Below, piece by piece: positions 5,223 through 6,866 of a stretch of DNA of 6,866 bases. Under the pieces are notes generated by a model. The model searched no databases, had not been told where the DNA came from, and saw nothing but the letters and a program-made list of their open reading frames with translations. Position 1 is the stretch's first letter; every line of letters starts with the position of its first letter. This DNA comes from CAIXRL01 sp964619155 (lineage in GTDB: Bacteria > Eisenbacteria > RBG-16-71-46). The position numbers and the translations under genes are program-made. Where the stretch lies: contig CAZUEM010000179.1 of the NCBI GenBank assembly GCA_964619155.1, positions 1 through 6,866 of the forward strand. Reading direction: 5' to 3'.

Positions 5223-6761
5223 ATGGCGAAGGAACTCGTCCTCATCCTCGATTTCGGCTCGCAGTACACGCAGCTCATCGCCCGGCGCGTGCGCGAGCTG
5301 GGCGTCTACTCGGAGATCGTCCCCGGCACGACGCCGCTCGCGGCGATCCGCGCGAAGAAGCCCTCGGCGATCGTGCTGTCGGGCTCGCCCGCGAGCGGCT
5401 ACCGCGCCGAGGCCCCGCTGCCCGACGCCGGCATCTACGCGCTGAGGAAGCCGCTGCTCGGCATCTGCTACGGCTTCCAGGTCACGCAGCAGCTGACGGG
5501 CGGCGAGGTGGCGAAGGCCCGGCACGCCGAGTACGGAGTCGCCACGTTCGTCGTGGACCGGCCCTCGCCGCTCTTCGCGGGCGTGCCGAAGCGATTCCGC
5601 GCGTGGATGAGCCACGGCGACGAGGTGCGCGCGCTGGGGCCGGGCTGGCAGAAGGTGGCGCACACCTCGAACTGCGCGTTCGCCGCCGCGCGCCACGAGA
5701 AGCTGCCGTTCCACCTGATCCAGTTCCACCCCGAGGTCGTCCACTCACCCTACGGAAAGCAGGTGCTGTCGAACTTCCTCTTCAAGGTGGCGGGACTGAA
5801 GGGCGGCTGGTCCATGCGGAACTTCGTGCGCGAGGCGGTGCGCGAGGTGCGTGCGCAGGTCGGCGGCGGCCACGTGCTGTGCGGCCTCTCGGGCGGCGTG
5901 GACTCGACCGTCGCGGCGACGCTCATCCACCGCGCGATCGGCGACCGGCTGACGTGCGTGCTCGTGGACCACGGGCTCATGCGCAAGGACGAGGCCGCCG
6001 AGGTGTGGAGCGAGCTGGGGGAGAAGCGCCACCTGAACCTCAAGGTCGTGGACGCGCAGGAGCGCTTCCTCGCGAAGCTCGCCGGCGTCGCCGACCCCGA
6101 GCGGAAGCGCAAGATCATCGGCAACGAGTTCGTGGCGGTCTTCGAGGAGGAGTCGAAGCGGATCGGGCCCGTCGAGTTCCTCGCCCAGGGCACGCTCTAC
6201 CCGGACGTCATCGAGTCGGCCTCGGCCGGGCACGGCGCGCAGGTCATCAAGTCGCACCACAACGTCGGCGGCCTGCCCGACTGGATGACGCTCAAGCTGG
6301 TCGAGCCGCTCAAGTGGCTCTTCAAGGACGAGGTGCGCGAGCTCGGCCGCGAGCTGGGCCTGCCGGGCCACCTCGTGGACCGGCACCCGTTCCCCGGTCC
6401 CGGGCTCGCGGTGCGCATCCTCGGGCCGGTGAACGAGACCGACCTCGCCATCGTGCGCGCCGCCGACGCGATCTACATGGAGGAACTCCGCCGCGCGAAG
6501 TGGTACGGCCGCACCTGGCAGGCGTTCGCGGTGCTGCTGCCGGTCTCCACGGTGGGCGTCAAGGGCGACGAGCGCTCGTACGAGAAGGTGATCGCGCTGC
6601 GCGCGGTGAACAGCGTGGACGGCATGACCGCCGACTGGACGCGCCTGCCGCCCGCGCTGCTCGCGCGCATCGCGAGCCGCATCGCGAACGAGGTGCGCGG
6701 CGTGAACCGCGTCGTGTTCGACGTGACGAGCAAGCCGCCCGCGACGATCGAGTGGGAGTGA
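5223..6761 (+). CDS. guaA: GMP synthase (glutamine-hydrolysing)
   Basis: GuaA converts XMP to GMP using ATP and ammonia from glutamine. The 512-residue length is typical of the fused two-domain enzyme. The class I glutamine amidotransferase domain starts with LILDFGSQYTQLIARRVRE (7-25). It has nucleophile Cys82 in LGICYGFQ and the rest of the triad, His169 and Glu171, in QFHPEVVHSPYGK. The ATP pyrophosphatase domain has the PP-loop LSGGVDST (222-229), VDHGLMRKDE (248-257), IKSHHNVGGLP (342-352) and HPFPGPGLAVRILG (388-401). The C-terminal dimerisation domain has SVDGMTADWTRLP (464-476) and ends VTSKPPATIEWE, the classic terminus. No key residue is missing. The ATG is 4 nt after the preceding stop, with GGAAGG at 5208-5213 as ribosome binding site. 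It adds the guanine branch to a cluster that otherwise makes IMP; guaB is not in view. Confidence 0.99.
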   Translation: MAKELVLILDFGSQYTQLIARRVRELGVYSEIVPGTTPLAAIRAKKPSAIVLSGSPASGYRAEAPLPDAGIYALRKPLLGICYGFQVTQQLTGGEVAKARHAEYGVATFVVDRPSPLFAGVPKRFRAWMSHGDEVRALGPGWQKVAHTSNCAFAAARHEKLPFHLIQFHPEVVHSPYGKQVLSNFLFKVAGLKGGWSMRNFVREAVREVRAQVGGGHVLCGLSGGVDSTVAATLIHRAIGDRLTCVLVDHGLMRKDEAAEVWSELGEKRHLNLKVVDAQERFLAKLAGVADPERKRKIIGNEFVAVFEEESKRIGPVEFLAQGTLYPDVIESASAGHGAQVIKSHHNVGGLPDWMTLKLVEPLKWLFKDEVRELGRELGLPGHLVDRHPFPGPGLAVRILGPVNETDLAIVRAADAIYMEELRRAKWYGRTWQAFAVLLPVSTVGVKGDERSYEKVIALRAVNSVDGMTADWTRLPPALLARIASRIANEVRGVNRVVFDVTSKPPATIEWE

Positions 6762-6866
6762 GGCGCCCCGGCCCCGCGGCGGCCCGCGCCGCGCTCTTCG
6801 GCGCGCTGTTCGCGCTCCTCGCCGCGGCGCCCGGCGCCGCCCGGCCGCGCGGCGCGCCGCTCGCCG
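6758..6866 (+). CDS. Start of a probable secreted protein (3' partial)
   Basis: A GTG at 6758 overlaps the guaA stop (GTGA), and the frame stays open for 36 codons to the window end. The encoded start has the three-part form of a Sec signal peptide: a basic beginning (MRRPG), a hydrophobic core (AALFGALFALLAAA) and a small-residue cleavage region (around PGAA). There is no lipobox cysteine. The mature protein is outside the window, so no function can be given. At this GC content an alanine/leucine-rich open frame can arise by chance. The four-base overlap and the well-ordered signal peptide make it more likely than not a real gene, possibly the last member of the transcript. Confidence 0.55.
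   Translation, partial: MRRPGPAAARAALFGALFALLAAAPGAARPRGAPLA

Noticed and set aside
6762..6866. Possible rho-independent terminator after guaA
   Set aside because: The sequence is GC-rich and can pair, but it lacks a following T run, and an open signal-peptide frame begins at the guaA stop.

Overview
The window is very GC-rich (well above 70% by eye, with third codon positions almost all G or C). It is densely packed, every gene is on the + strand, and it reads as one purine-biosynthesis gene run. The order is: C-terminal end of a ComEC-type competence protein (partial), purN, a HAD-superfamily hydrolase, purC (long form), purH, a YdeI/OmpD-associated family protein, guaA, and the first codons of a probable secreted protein (partial). 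The sequence alone does not fix the taxon. High GC, tight packing and a candidate leaderless promoter would fit several deep-branching GC-rich phyla such as Gemmatimonadota, Candidatus Eisenbacteria or Myxococcota. This is inference, and no marker here decides it.

Layout. Bases 1 to about 465 carry the metallo-beta-lactamase-like C-terminal domain of ComEC. Its reading frame has no stop codon and runs on in frame into purN, which should start at the GTG at 583. Just before this GTG is a short stretch with A/T-ending codons and a promoter-like pair (TTGCCG, 18 nt, TAGCTT), so I treat 516-582 as a gene boundary. From 583 on the genes are tightly linked: purN/HAD overlap by 8 bp, HAD to purC has a 50-nt gap with a strong Shine-Dalgarno sequence, purC/purH overlap by 4 bp (ATGA), purH/YdeI-family overlap by 4 bp (TTGA), YdeI-family to guaA is 4 nt apart, and guaA overlaps the next gene by 4 bp (GTGA). 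No stretch over 300 bases lacks a gene. I see no tRNA, rRNA, riboswitch, CRISPR array, insertion sequence or terminator.

How the genes work together. PurN formylates GAR, PurC makes SAICAR from CAIR and aspartate, PurH carries AICAR through FAICAR to IMP, and GuaA aminates XMP to GMP. The set therefore covers early, late and guanine-branch steps. The other purine steps (PurF, PurD, PurL, PurM, PurE/K, PurB, GuaB) are not in the window. The HAD phosphatase-like gene and the YdeI-family gene sit inside this run with coupled-looking starts, and neither has an assigned role in purine synthesis. No clearly new multi-gene system is visible. The points most worth a second look are the open ComEC-PurN frame, the leaderless-type purN promoter, and the two non-canonical members of the purine cluster.
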